Positions 36,321-48,950 of a stretch of DNA of 64,000 bases are shown piece after piece. The stretch comes from Plantago major (taxonomy: Eukaryota; Streptophyta; Magnoliopsida; Lamiales; Plantaginaceae), in assembly GCA_026545765.1 (NCBI GenBank), contig CM048842.1:72715871-72779870 (forward strand), in the 5' to 3' direction. The notes below the pieces were generated by a model that worked only from the letters and a program-made list of their open reading frames with translations, was not told the origin of the DNA and did no database searches. A program made the translations under genes and the position numbers. Within the stretch, counting starts at the first letter, position 1, and every line of letters begins with the position of its first letter.

Positions 36321-36324
36321 ACCA

Positions 36325-36334
36325 CTATATATAC
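36325..36334 (+). promoter_or_regulatory. TATA box of the ACC synthase gene
   Basis: CTATATATACC lies about 150 bp upstream of the ATG, with an A/C-rich likely leader following. It is the only good TATA motif in the right position. Confidence 0.65.
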
Positions 36335-36478
36335 CTCAACTTCCACTCCTTGAAAACACATCAAACCTTAACAACAACACAAGCTAGCTAGTTAAATAGT
36401 CCTTTGATTCTTTTCATTGAATTCCATTCATTTCTACAACTCTAATCACTTGACTTTTGAGTTTTAGAAATTTTTTCA

Positions 36479-38379
36479 ATGGCTTGCAGCATGTTGGGAA
36501 ACAATGAACAAATCTTGTCCAAGATCGCCACAAGCGACGGACATGGCGAAAAATGTGCTTATTTCGACGGTTGGAAGGCTTATGACAGTAACCCTTATCA
36601 CCCAACCAACAACCCTCTTGGTGTCATCCAAATGGGATTAGCTGAGAATCAGCTCTCATTTGATTTGGTTCAAGAATGGGTTCTTGACAACCCAAAGGCC
36701 TCCATTTGCACGGCTGAGGGAGTGAACGACTTCAAGGATACCGCGATTTTTCAAGATTATCATGGCTTTCCACAATTCAGAAAGGTAATGAACTTTAAAA
36801 TCAGACCTTTTCATATATTTGTTTGCTCTAAATGTACACGCTAACATTCTTCTCCTCAACATGTACAGGCTGTTGCAAGGTTTATGGAGAAAGTGAGAGG
36901 AGACAGAGTCCGGTTCGACCCGGATAGGATTGTGATGAGTGGTGGTGCAACTGGAGCTGGTGAAACACTAGCCTTCTGCTTGGCTGATCCTGGTGATGCC
37001 TTGCTTGTTCCTACACCATACTATCCAGCGTAAGCATCTTGTACCTTCATGATTATTATTACTGCTAGTTGACATTTGAACAATTGGTTTGAAATCATGA
37101 TTCTTTTAGCCCAAATTATTGGTGGGCTCATCAGAACTACTCCACTTGTTAATTAGTCCTTTCTATGATAAAATAAACTACAAAAATCCAAAAAAGTTTG
37201 CTTGGCTGATATGATTCCAAACCAATTACATCATATTCAATGGTTCACAGAATCACATTTGATAAGATGCTATGAATATTACTAGTACTGTACACTTTTT
37301 TGTGTCGAGGACAATTCCTGTTTTATTGTCACTTTGTCTAGTATTTGTTCTAAGCAGATCCTTTACATCTATGCAGAAATGACAGAGATTTAACATGGAG
37401 GACCGGAATAAAACTTCTCCCGGTGGTCTGCGAGAGCTCAAACGATTTCAAGATTACACGGGAAGCTCTTGAGACCGCATACAAGAAAGCCCAAGAGTCG
37501 AACATCAGAGTAAAAGCCCTGTTACTAAACAACCCATCGAACCCGTTAGGCACGGTGCTAGACAGGGAAACCTTAACCGAGTCACTGAACTTCACAAATG
37601 AGAAAAACATCCACATCATTTGCGACGAGATCTACTCTGCCACAGTTTTTGCGGAGCCAGGATTCACTAGCATTGCTGAAATAATCGAAGAGAATCCAGA
37701 CTGTAACCGTGACTTAGTCCACATAGTCTACAGCCTGTCGAAGGACCTCGGCTTCTCAGGATTCAGAGTCGGGATAATATACTCATACAACCAATCAGTC
37801 GTAAACTGTGCACGGAAAATGTCCAGCTTTGGCCTAGTTTCGACCCAAACACAACACCTGATTGCGTCAATGCTGTCAGATGAAGCGTTTGTCGATAAGT
37901 TGATTTCTGAGAGCGCAGAAAGGCTAGGGAAACGACACGGGTTTTTCTCCAGAGAACTAGCTCAGGTTGGGATTCGGAGCTTAAAAAGCAATGCAGGGCT
38001 TTATTTTTGGATGGACTTGAGAAAGCTGCTTAAGGAGCCAACTTTTGAGGCTGAACTGGAGCTTTGGTACGTGATCATCAACGAAGTCAAGCTGAACATT
38101 TCTCCTGGTGCATCGTTCCACTGCTCGGAGCCTGGATGGTTTAGAGTATGCTTTGCGAATATGGATGACGACACAATGATGGTCGCGTTGAACAGGATTT
38201 GTAAATTTGTCATCCAAAGCAAAGGTGGCAATGAGATGGCTAGTCCTAGGAGCCACTGCAGGAGGAGCAAGCTTGAGATTAGCTTGTCGTTTCGCAGAAT
38301 GGACGTGATCATGATGTCGCCTCACAAGATGTCACCTCATTCTCCTATGTCTTCACCTCTTGTTCGAGCAAGGACTTGA
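36479..38379 (+). CDS. ACS: 1-aminocyclopropane-1-carboxylate synthase, type 1
   Basis: PLP enzyme converting S-adenosylmethionine to ACC, the committed step of ethylene synthesis in the cytosol. Three exons: 36479-36784, 36869-37029 and 37377-38379 (GT-AG introns of 84 and 347 bp), giving 489 residues, a normal length. Family boxes are all present: [66 protein letters not shown], the PLP-lysine box [15 protein letters not shown] (Lys about residue 278) and [10 protein letters not shown] with the substrate Arg. The C-terminus has a Ser in SLSFRR (CDPK-type site) and a run of Ser-Pro sites ([17 protein letters not shown]), the MAPK-site tail of type-1 ACS proteins. Stability is therefore likely controlled by MPK3/6-type phosphorylation (family knowledge). 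The lysine box has Ser where most members have Pro (GFSGF for GLPGF). No disruption seen. Confidence 0.95.
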
Positions 38380-38956
38380 AGCAGCAGCAGCAGCAGAAGC
38401 TTTACCAGTAATATAACTAGCATGCCTAGAGTTTGATGAATAAGAGGAAGGTGTAGAAGTGTAGAACTAATTGCATTCTTCCTCATGCGTGCATTTTTTT
38501 CTTTGTTATTTGAGTGATAAAAACAAAATGATTTTAATTATTAGGATAGGAAGAAGGTGATAGAGGGAAGTAAATAAGGCAGTTTTACAAGTGAAATGTC
38601 TTTTTTTTTTCCATATGATGTTCAGAAATGTCAAATGGGATTTATTTGTACTTCCTAAGTTGCCTATTTTCTTCTTGATCAGTGTTCTTGGTATTAAATG
38701 TAACTTCAGGATGAGGATTTTTCTTAATGTAATCTGAGTTCACTATGATATTTTTCTTATTACTTTTTTTTTTCCTCAAGAAAGATAGAAATGCTTAGCA
38801 TATACACAAAGGCCAAATTATATGCTTAAAATGTAGTGAAGGATGGTCCAAGACCGTATGTAAGAAGCAAAAGCGTTTACTTAAGGAATCTGTCGCATTT
38901 TTCCCATGTATGGAAATCCAGTTTAAAACACATTATATATGAATTAACGGTGTAAT
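38380..38956. other. ACC synthase 3' UTR and downstream spacer
   Basis: A CAG-repeat-like tract follows the stop codon. AATAAAA-like signals (GATAAAAACAAAATG near 38516) suggest polyadenylation within about 300 bp. No other feature. Confidence 0.5.
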
Positions 38957-40628
38957 TGTTGGAAAACGTAAGATGTAACACGATAGTATACGCAGTAGAA
39001 TTTCGAAAATTTTAATCTTACTGATAACGATTATTCAATGTGAGTATGTATAGACCTGTAATTGTACTTGTCTACTTCCAGCAGCAGCAATTCCAGCTCA
39101 GGATCAGCAATAGGAACTTCAGCAAAATCCAATTGTTGCTCCTCTGCTTCTGCTTCCGATCTTCGAATCTCTTCAAGTTCCTCACCGGATTTATTCTACC
39201 AAGAATCCTACCAAGAACGCTAGGATGTTCTTCAAACTATTTAGTGAGTATTGAATACCAAGATTGAATTAAGAATTATTAAGACTACTTAGTCTATATA
39301 TATAATGTTTAGATTCACGTTGGACATGAATCCTAGTCCAAACAAAACTCAAAGTTTTGTCTCATAAGGAAACGGAAATAACATGATTTGATCTTATCAA
39401 TTTCAGTCTGCGAAAGTCAGTCAAAACACAAAAGAATCCATCACATAATAAATTCTCGTGCAGCCCAGTTGGTCATGTAGTCTGGTTATGCACTGGAGGT
39501 TCTGTGTTCAATTCTCACAGGCCCAACCCATTTATTTCCTTTTTTTTGGAATCTTTATGGACTTCAATTCCAATTGGCCCAAAACATTATATTATTAAAT
39601 CTAATTAATAATTCTCATAATCAATTATTACTAATCCAATTAATACATAATTTATCATAATAATCATCGGTAGAACAATCACCATAAAGTGTGACCCATA
39701 GGGCCTTATATATTAAGCACTAATCAAATCAAGGTCTTGGTGAGATTCCTAGATGATTTACCAGACATTATTAATATACAAGGAACGTTTGAGAGGATAT
39801 ACAAACCACCTGTAATGTAGGGTTCGTGATGGTACGGTCCTTTCATTCGCGAATACTCGAATAAGTCTAGAACTTGATATTGTGTTTGTTCTAATAACTT
39901 ATTCATTTATCTCTCATTCTTATTAGTTGATCTATGATCATATTCAAACACTATTTTGAATACATCTTTTGCATTGGCCAATGACTAACGATCACACTAA
40001 ATATGAGAACTAAAGTATTATCTCTAAATCTATTAGGAGGAATGAATCCTATCTTGGCTCAACTACTACTCTCATGTGCTTCGTGATGTGCCCAACACAT
40101 GCCGTGTCTACCCCCTATAAGGAGTGCAAGCATTGGTCATGGTCAAAGCACAACACTCCGCACATGTAGTAAGTATTGACCTCAAGTCAAAGGACTACTT
40201 CATCACCCTACACTCCGATATTCCCATAGACACATAAATAGAATCTATCAAATGGTTTCTCGGTCGGGTATACCAACACTCTCTAAAGTGTCCATGTGTT
40301 CATCATGAATAACCAATTTATTCGTAGTCGTGAGAACTACTACATTCTCGAAGAATATGATGCAGACCACATGCCAATCTAAATATGCATAATTGATATC
40401 CCATATCTCAATGATCATCGATTGGGGCGATTTTAGGACTTATGCTTAGTCACTCAAGTTCTCACATACTTAGTGATAACATAAAGTTCATGGGAACATC
40501 TTGTAGAATAACTCAAACAACCAGATAATTAATTCAATAAATGCAATGCCTAATAAACATCATATGTCTCATATAATAAAATAAACTGAATGTGATCAAA
40601 TACATATTAATTGTCTCTAGGACATACA
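38957..40628 (-). mobile_element. Probable solo LTR, about 1.67 kb
   Basis: It runs from TGTTGGAAAACGTAAGATG to a point near GTCTCTAGGACATACA, giving TG...CA ends. It has no coding capacity, and its length is typical of SIRE-like or other large LTRs. Read on the minus strand the start TGTATGTCCTAGAGACAATT resembles plant copia LTR starts I know. A matching 5-bp target duplication was not found, so the 40628 boundary is approximate. Confidence 0.5.
39454..39536 (+). repeat. tRNA-like (SINE-type) fragment inside the LTR
   Basis: GCAGCCCAGTTGGTCATGTA resembles a pol III A box, and TGTTCAATTCTCACAGG, 50 bp later, resembles a B box within a T-arm-like hairpin (CTGTG...CACAG). No acceptor stem pairs, so this is a remnant and not a tRNA gene. 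Confidence 0.4.
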
Positions 40629-41787
40629 TACTTTCACTAATATGTGGTAAACCACAAGAGAGGGTTAGTAATTTGTTATGGTGAACATAATGATTGATTG
40701 ATTGTTGGTGGAACGTAATACACAATGCGTTTGGTATGAGTTGGAGCTTGATTTTTCCATTTCCAGCTGAAATCGTGTCAGCTTGTCAAATTGAAGGGCC
40801 TAGTTGTGTTTTTGGGTCCCAAATACTATTCCGTCTATAACCATATATAGACCAAACTCTGACCTTGTTGGCAATGCATACGCTTTACTAAGGATAGATA
40901 TGAAGCCTACTTGTATGTGTTTTCACTTGCTTATCATACGTCATTTTTCCAGTATTATGACATTCATTTAGAAACGAATTACTTGAGATAACTAAAGGGT
41001 TTCATAAATAATACAAGGGGTTTAAATGCAATATTTTTAATTCTCAGCATGTAATAAATATCTAATGTAAAATGTCATATTTGTCCTCAAAGATTTTCCC
41101 CTTGGTTTGTGTTTTGATATGGTTTCCAACAAGGCTTCATCATTCTCTTGCAACGGCTTGATATATTGTTGTAATTAAGATATAAGCCACATACACAAAC
41201 ACCCCCAATTACACAATAAATTCCAGTATACCAAAATCTAAATTACAGGATAATATTAAATCCGCAAAATATACACCCAAAGGATTACATGGCCTCGACA
41301 CAATTAATTAATATGAGAAATAAACACTGAAGAAAATGGAAAAGTGGCAAAAGGTATGGGATGATCTAAGCCAGGAGTTATTCTTGTACCCGAGTTGAAT
41401 CATGAATGAGTGGGGACCTTCTGTGGATGTTGTTATATGTGTTAACTTTCAACAATAGTAGCTCATGACGGAATTGGACAGTACGACAGAGGCGGTGACA
41501 TTTCGGCGGCGGCCGAAATTGAGCTTTCATGAGAACCAAGGTTGTTTGGGTTTTCTCCAAGTGTTGTGTCCGAAAATTGGAAGAAGAGGTGAAGTATGGA
41601 ACATTTTATTAAACAAATTCAACAAACCAATTGTTAGGAGAAATTTTGGATTTCATTTCACATTTATGACATTATGATGTCAATTGCTATGTTTTCCAAA
41701 ATTATTTTTTTTGTCAAAGTAAACTTGTTTAACTAACATAAGCGTGTCCAATGTGAAAAATGTGTTTCAAGTGGGTTGAATTGTAAT
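40629..41787. other. Intergenic DNA, nothing recognised
   Basis: No supported ORF. The pair of overlapping ORFs around 41378-41677 shows no domain features. Confidence 0.5.
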
Positions 41788-42175
41788 TAGGGGTGTATAG
41801 AGGGGAGGTTTCTATAATTTTCCAAAAAAAAAAACTCACTATAAAAGGACTGAAGTGGTAAAAGTGTCATACATTTTTTAACGGCTGGAGGATATATTAA
41901 AAGGAGAGAACAAGTGTCGTCATCTCTCACCCCAACGTAGAACAAACCAAATAAAATGAAGGCTTATATATTCACAACCAACTCCTCAATAGATGGTGGA
42001 GATCAGTTTAATCTAACGATGGATAGAAACCTTCTATGTTCTTCCATGATCTAGATCCTTTATACCAAGTTATCTATTTTACAAGTGTTTACATTTCCTA
42101 AAAAATACAAGAATATTCTTAGAGATATGGTAATTACCACATGGGTTCGGGCCTTGAAAGCATTAGGCCATGACA
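41788..42175 (-). repeat. Ty3/gypsy 3' LTR (left end uncertain)
   Basis: On the minus strand a polypurine tract AGGTGGGGTAGAA directly precedes TGTCATGGCCTAATGC, the LTR start at 42175. A TATATAAG-type motif lies near 41960. The far end is not certain; TGTAATTAGGGG at about 41788 is one candidate. Confidence 0.5.
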
Positions 42176-42189
42176 TTCTACCCCACCTA

Positions 42190-42655
42190 AGTCATTATCT
42201 TCCTCGGCTCGACCTTAGCTCGTTACTGTTGATCATGTGCCCGAACTGCTAAAGATGATCTTTATGTTCCCAACTGTTCTCGGCATCAGATAGTCCCTTC
42301 CATTGAACAAAGTATTTGGTATAAGGTGAGACGCCTCTTCTTCGAATTACTCGATGGGATATGATCTCCTCAACATCCTTGCAAATGATGTGACTACCGC
42401 TATGGATTGCCGACTTAATTGGTAACCCCTATCTGGGTCTTCCTTGTCTTCGTGGTAAGGCGTGAGGTGACTCACATGGAATACCGGATGAATCTTAACA
42501 TTTCCAACACGCCTCTGATCAATCACAAACGGTCTCTCGTACCACCTTATAATAAGCCCCTTATATACGAACCATAGGTTTTTGAACTGTTATGGGAGAA
42601 ACTTTACCATTATTGGTCTCCTTCCTTGAATTTTAAAGACGCCTCTTATGTACGG
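42190..42655 (-). pseudogene. Ty3/gypsy chromovirus integrase tail and chromodomain
   Basis: Minus-strand frames give an integrase C-terminal motif (RVGNVKIHPVFHVSHLTPYH, about 42530-42470). After a frameshift, a chromodomain follows (VEEIISHRVIRRRGV, TKYFVQWKGLSDAENSWE, about 42385-42230). This order and the adjoining polypurine tract identify the end of a chromovirus polyprotein. Stops and a frameshift make it non-functional, and the rest of pol is missing at the junction near 42660. Confidence 0.8.
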
Positions 42656-43362
42656 ACCGTAGAGATGGGAGCCGCTAAATGCAACACGTTTTCAGCTAAA
42701 CGCAACACAAAATATTTGTAACTTGACCAAAATGCCCCTAACTCGAAAAAATCTTATAAACTTAACGAAAAATCGAAATAACTCATTTATGCAAACACAA
42801 AAACATTAACATGCACGATCGAACACAAAATAACAACACTAAATAAAAATCGGAAAAAAAAAATTCGAAAAATATTTTGTTTATACAAATGTTTCTAAAA
42901 ATATAGAAGTAATTAAAAAAACACTAAAACAAGAAGGAAAAATCTGGAAAAATGAGAACCGGCCACATGAAGGTATGGCCGATTATAAAACCGGTCAAAT
43001 CGAGGTATGGCCGGTTTAAAAACTTCCAGATCTCGATTTTCAGATTTTGTTTTAATTTTTTTTATTTACAAATTGAATATATATATACTTTTCTATTTTT
43101 TCATGTTTTTGCAAATCGAAAAGTTACTTATAATTTTGCAAATTGAAAACTTTAATTTACTTTTTGTCATTTATTTATTTAAAATGAAAATTAAAAGTTA
43201 AATAATCTATTTAACGGAAATTCGAGAAATTAATCGGCACAAGAATAACTACATATATTAAATGCTTACCAATAAAATGTTAACATAATAAATCCAAAGT
43301 AATACAATACGACTAGAATATCAAATACAATACTAATTAATATGATGTGAAACACTGGATAC

Positions 43363-45589
43363 TTAATTTGGAATTAAATCTTTTAAGTGTTCACAAACTT
43401 CATCAACAACCGCGAACATGTCTTTCGCCTCCATATAATGTCTGTTTGGTCGAATGATACGTCCCATCATAGCAGCGATCAATCGTAGCCTCTACAAATT
43501 AAAAACACATACAAATAAGGATTTTGAGATTTCGAACAAATGTCGTGTATTTATATATATTGAATGTCTAGGAAACATACCACGCTAGGATCCATATCGC
43601 CCGGTTGGAATTGTTGCCTTGGAGTAAATGATTCTTGGCGGGTCACTTGCATATGCGTTCGTTCGAAACCAGTTCGGGTACGTCGGAATTGTTTCATGTC
43701 CAAAATGCACTCGAATAGTTTGCTGATGAAAATTACATCGACAGGTGTGAAAGTCCTCGAATGAGTCTCGAACAGCATGAGAACAGCGATAGAGTGAGGG
43801 TTGTGGTGGCCTTTGTACACGCACTGGTTTTATCGATTCTGTAGGAATGTATTGGGGGTATCCGAACTGCCGCATAACGCGGTCTGGCATGTAAGACTCT
43901 GTAACCTTTTGACAATGAATAATTCCCCTATATTGAGAAATAGGGACTGCTTCCTTTGCCACGAGTCCAAAAGGTGTCCAATTCACCTATTACACGAGAG
44001 ACAAGTAACATAAGTATATAATTACAAAAAAAGACTCAAACATAATGAAGACAAGCGTGTTATATTGAATGACATACTTCATTCGGTGCAACATTGTCTA
44101 GTGCACTTATGTACATAAGATGCATAGCAGTTTCATCCTTATCGGCGGTTCCCAAGTTCCATGATTGAAAACCAGGGAAATACGAGTATATCCACGCTTG
44201 AAATAGTATAAAGACTTGATAGAAAATGATCTTTTTTAAAGTTATGTAAAAATGTATATATATATAATATAGAGCGGGCAAACCTGCAGAAGTGAAAGAC
44301 ATCCATCTATTTGTCTGCAGTTGATACGTGTTGCAACTCCCAATTGTCTATACTGATTGGCAAGTGCAACAGCTCCCTATGCGTACGTGTTAACCTCATC
44401 TAAGTTAAGTAGGAACTGTAGAAACCCGACAGGAACTCGATGTCCACTTTTGTCGACAAATAGAGACGTGCCTAACAACCACAACAAGTACATGATGGCA
44501 TGTGATTCCTATGGAAGAACTCGTGCTTTTAAAGTTGCCTCGATGGTGCTATGCTTGAAACCAGCAGTTTTGAAGTTGGATTTAACCGCTGCTCCAGTCA
44601 TTTGCATATGAATTGCTAATGCCACCTTAAGCGCATCTGGTTGCATTGTCGTCTTAACAACACGACCATGAACAGGAACTCCGAGCAAATAGTGGACATC
44701 ATGCAGGGTTATTATCATCTCACCAAATGGCATGTGAAAGGTATTAGTTTCAGGATGCCACCGTTCAACAAATGCACTAATCAAAGGCATGTTGATCTTC
44801 GGGTGCATACAGTTCGGCAAGTGTGAGAGATGGGTGTTGTTGACAATATGGTTGATAGCATCGTTTAAATAGTCTTTAAAACGGATTAAAGACCAGGGTT
44901 TGTGAAATCCCTCTAGAACCTCGTGGTCCTGCAGATTAAAATATAGTAAATAAGAATCGTCGGATTTCAAAGAACTAGAATTAACAATTGTAAACATTGA
45001 AGTGACTTACATTTCATATCCATATGGAGTAAGCGATGTGGCCTAGAAATCCTGTGAGCAACTTCGGATTTGCAGGGCCTCCATCAATACCGGTTGTTAG
45101 CTCTCTCCACGCCTCATTAGTAGCATAATTAGGCTCTGCCTGTCCACGGTCTCCGCTTCCACCCTCATCATTAGGCTCTTCCTCATTACTGAAATGGAAA
45201 GCCTGTCCACGGTCTCCGCTTCTACTATGGCCACCCCTGGCGGAAGAACCATAAATGTACTAGTTCTTATCAGTACCACCAGTGTTATGAATGTTGCGTT
45301 CAAATGGCACCGTCCTCTGGCCTGAACGCATAGACTCTGCGGCGAAGTCTTCATCAAAAGGCATTTCACTTTCAATTCTTCAATTTGACTCTGTGTCGAT
45401 AGAGCCAAGTGTCTGGTACGAGTCTTCTCTCGCCGACGGTGTTTCTTCAGAACTTGCAGAACTTTCCGAAGGGTACATCATTTTCTCCCTTCTTGCTCTG
45501 GCTGAAGCAGGTATGGGACCTCTAAACTTTCCACCAATGTCATGCAGGCGTCCAGAATACTGATCGACTGGTACTTGTGGAATATCCAT
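43363..45589 (-). pseudogene. Plant mobile domain (MAIN/MAIL-like) pseudogene
   Basis: Minus strand, several exons. A first exon starts MDIPQVPVDQYSGRLHDIGG (45589). A Gly/Arg-rich repeat follows (SGDRGQA twice) with a stop in KN*YIY near 45260, then PKLLTGFLGHIAYSIW. The core plant mobile domain runs from 44947 (AFVERWHPETNTFHMPFGEM, LHDVHYLLGVPVHGR) through YLLWLLGTSLFVD, SLLQ-AWIYSYFPGF and APNE-VNWTPFG to ISQYRGIIHCQKVTESYMPD. The last exon ends HLKDLIPN (43363). Breaks are a TAG at 44377-44379 where Trp is expected (TYA*GAVALANQ), a splice junction before AWIYSYFP that does not keep frame, and a frameshift near 43750. The domain occurs in MAIN/MAIL1 silencing proteins and in transposons; here it sits among transposons. 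Confidence 0.8.
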
Positions 45590-46149
45590 TACGTTCCTTT
45601 TGCCTCCTCTTAGTTAATTTATGTAGGAAATTGAGAATAGTATCCATGTTAGAAATCACGAATACATCGAAGTTCTAATAATATTGAAGTATGTGAGAAA
45701 TCAAATGTACAATGGTTTATTAATGTTTTCGTATAAACTACCTTTCACATGGTTGCTAAACGCCAAGGGGATTGCTAATAATATTGAAGTATAAAAATGA
45801 AGTTGGTTGTGTGTAGATGAAGTTGATTAGAGTAGGAAAATGAAGTTGGTGGTGTGAAAATGAGTCCCAAACCCTCCTATTTATAGAAATCGCAAACTGA
45901 AAACCGGCTTTGACCGGTCGACCGGCGGGACCCGGTCAACCGGTATGGTGTCAGTTGACCGATTGGTCAACTGTTAGTTGACTGGTCGGGTTTGACCAGT
46001 CAAACCCACCCCCGATACCGGCCCTAACCCGTCTTCGACCCGAACACTTCTATATAATGAGAGGGAGATAGGGCATTACACCACATTTCAAATCCATTCC
46101 ACACTTCGAACACTTCCATTCCTGAAACAATTCAAACACTTTCATTCCC

Positions 46150-46303
46150 GAACACTTCAAACACTTCCATTCCCGAACATTTAAAATCCACAATACTTCC
46201 AACACTTCAAACAATTCCATTCCCGAACACTTAAAATCCACAACACTTCAAACAATTCCATTCCCGAACACTTAAAATCCACAACACTTCAAACACTTCC
46301 ATA
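46150..46303. repeat. 41-bp minisatellite
   Basis: About three clear tandem copies of a 41-bp unit (CAATTCCATTCCCGAACACT plus TAAAATCCACAACACTTCAAA), with degenerate copies starting near 46085. It abuts the truncated LINE ORF2 at 46303. Confidence 0.8.
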
Positions 46304-47240
46304 GCAAACCTCCGGATGGTCCCCTTGCTCCCGAATGAATCCAATCGGCATTAATACCACCCCAAAGTGTCTCCACCTCCTTTCTTATGAAACAACCTTT
46401 TCTTTGTTAATCATTTCTCTAAGTTCTCTCTTCTTTATTCTGCCCCCTAACCCTCTTATGTTAAAACTGATAATCTTCATTATCCACTTTTGTCCTTTCC
46501 TGTACCTTTTAGTCCCTCTGTTTCTTTCTCTTCTGCCTGTGCTCTACCCCTTTCTTCCCATTTTTCAAACACCTTTTAAACTTTATCCCCTTCATCTGTT
46601 TGTATAAACCCCAATTCTTGTCCAATTGCAGCATTGCGTTTAGCCTCATCCCGAATCGATTTCCTCCAGAATTGATTGTTACAGGATTTAATCTGACTGT
46701 CGTTAAGGAAGAAACCCCCATCGATCAGCTTCTCCACCAATTCACTTGGTATACATCCCGACTTTCTTGGTTTTCTCCTTATGACAGACACCATTCCTTT
46801 TCTTTCCTCCTACGCATGTACCTTTTTTCTGACTACTTGCTACCTTTCTGGTATCAATCTTTTCTTTTATTCTTCTTGATTTACTTCTCTCATCTTCCTT
46901 CTCAATCAAACCGGCGAGTTCAAAAGGATCCGAATCAAACTCGCTTGTTTCTTCTTCAATAACCCCTTCACTCTTTTGGTTTCCATTCCCTGTCTTATGT
47001 TGAGTCACTGTTCTTTGTTCTTCGGTTGATCTTTCCATCATCTGGCTGACATCAATAAATCGCAATCGATGTTGCCCCCCTTTCCTCCTCTGTTACTTCC
47101 TTCTGCGTTTTTGGGTTACATCCTCATCAAATCCACTCATCATTCCCAAGTCTTCTTCATCATTGCTCCATGGGTCCAGATCCTCCCACCCTTATGGTAC
47201 TACATCTCCTCCTCCAAGCCTGAACTCATGTGTTCGCTTA
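46303..47240 (-). pseudogene. LINE ORF1 C-terminal region and ORF2 start
   Basis: Minus-strand frames show the end of an L1-type ORF1. These are LDPWSNDEEDLG near 47175-47120, FDSDPFELAGLIEK (about 46920) and RKPRKSGCIPSELVEKLIDG, then DSQIKSCNNQFWRKSIRDEA (46780-46650). The ORF2 endonuclease start follows (MKIISFNIRGLGG, KKRELREMI; about 46475-46400), with a GGLLW motif just before the minisatellite. ORF2 is cut off after some 80 residues. Stops are present in both frames. It is probably the downstream part of the LINE whose ORF1 start lies at 57.4 kb. Confidence 0.7.
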
Positions 47241-47254
47241 ACCAATCAATTTAA

Positions 47255-48940
47255 ATCATGGTCAACAATTTAACATTAAATACTTATTATTTTTAGAAAC
47301 ACAATATATTCATTCCATGCTTCCGTTACAAGTGCTGTACAGTATACAATACTTGACATTACCTTAAATAAAATAGATTTTGCTCATATTAATCATGAAA
47401 ATATATTATAAAATCAACCGAAGACCCATGGACGTCTGTTTCCTTTTTCTTTTCAAATTCAAATCCTGTAGTAAATAATTACTCCCTCCATTTCAGAGAA
47501 ATTGTTACATTTTGACTTTTAATCATTATTTGTTTTGAGTTTATTAATTCTCATAACGATAATAGTAAATAATTTAATAAAATCATATAATAAAAATTTT
47601 ATTACTAAATTTTCATTATATAATTTTAATAATTTATTTATTAATATCGTTAAGAATAAATTACAGTCAAACGCGAAATGACGCAGTAATAAAAATAATT
47701 TTTACGAAATGAAAGATTTATGTTACAATCAGACCAATGAACACTTTCAAAGAAAATAAAGTTAATCAATGATTTCTTTTGAGGTGTTTAAAATATTAAA
47801 GTGTCTTGTATTAATTTTACTTGACGAACATAAATCAATAATGTTTTATGTGTTAATTGTATATTTATATATAAGTATAATGCCGATGTTTTCACTAAAA
47901 TACATAATGTTTCCGGTTCTAACTGTAATGTTTGTCTTTTTTTTTAGTCCCTTGATCTATAAGAATAGTCCCGATTATACAGTAAAAATCCCCTAAAAGA
48001 ATACATTATAAAGGAATAAACTCTTTATAATAATAAAAAATTACGGTCCCAAGTTGTGTATAAACGCTTTAAAAAAAATCTATTTAGAAATAAACTTATA
48101 TTTTTTGTCAATCCCAATGATATTACTTAATGGAGTTTTTATTGTATTTAAATATCTAACATTTCAGCAACGAGTAAGTCTCCTGAGAAACGGTCTTATA
48201 GAGAGACTAAAAGAGACGGACAAACATTGCAGTTATAACAGAAAACATCAGAGGTTTTACTAAGAACATCGGTGATATACACATACATAAAAAGTGATAT
48301 AAAATGTTCACTCATAAACATTACTCGTATTGATTGAAACATTATGCATATAAATAAGAACATTAATCAAAATCCGCCTCTCCGTTGTCTGGCGTCTCTT
48401 ATAAGAGTTTGTGTTCAACAAAACGCCAAATCAATCGTTTACTTATAACTATTTAGTTTCATTTTTCATTATCCGAAACATATTTTAAGTTAATCTTCTA
48501 TTAAATTTTAGTACCTCAAGAGTCAAAACTATTAAAACATGTAATTTCATGGATCACCTTATCATAATTTTTTTTTTAAATTTCAACAAAAACTAGAAAA
48601 CATTAAGAAATCAATGGGAAAAAAGGGATAAAGTGAATTATTTAGCTGTAGACATCGATCAAACCACCACAATCTTTGATAATAAACTATGGACAAAGAT
48701 AAATTAGACATTGCTTTGGAATAACGATGCAAATATTTTGAAATTATAATAATAAATTTACGCCAGCCAGGGTCTTTCATCGTAGAAGGATTATCAACAT
48801 CATGATTTAGTTCCATTTTTTACACCAAGAAATTTATTTCCTTTAAATTTGATTTTCATTTCAAGAGCTAAGTTAATTTATAACATTCTATATTAAAACT
48901 TAACCATGATTTAGAGTGGTTGGTTAAATAGACACATGTT
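47255..48940. other. AT-rich DNA separating LINE parts
   Basis: No gene supported, apart from a probable Stowaway-like hairpin at 47482-47686. This stretch and the following 1 kb interrupt what otherwise reads as one LINE. Confidence 0.45.
47482..47686. mobile_element. Stowaway-like MITE, decayed
   Basis: Left end CTCCCTCCATTTCAGAG after TA, right end (inverted) CTGCGTCATTTCGCG before TA. The AT-rich interior folds as a long hairpin around 47570-47640. The arms are diverged. Confidence 0.5.
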
Positions 48941-48950
48941 AATCATCTAT

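Noticed and set aside
46335-47254. Plus-strand Leu/Phe/Pro-rich ORFs
   Set aside because: They are antisense to the LINE ORF1/ORF2 region, whose minus-strand motifs are clear.
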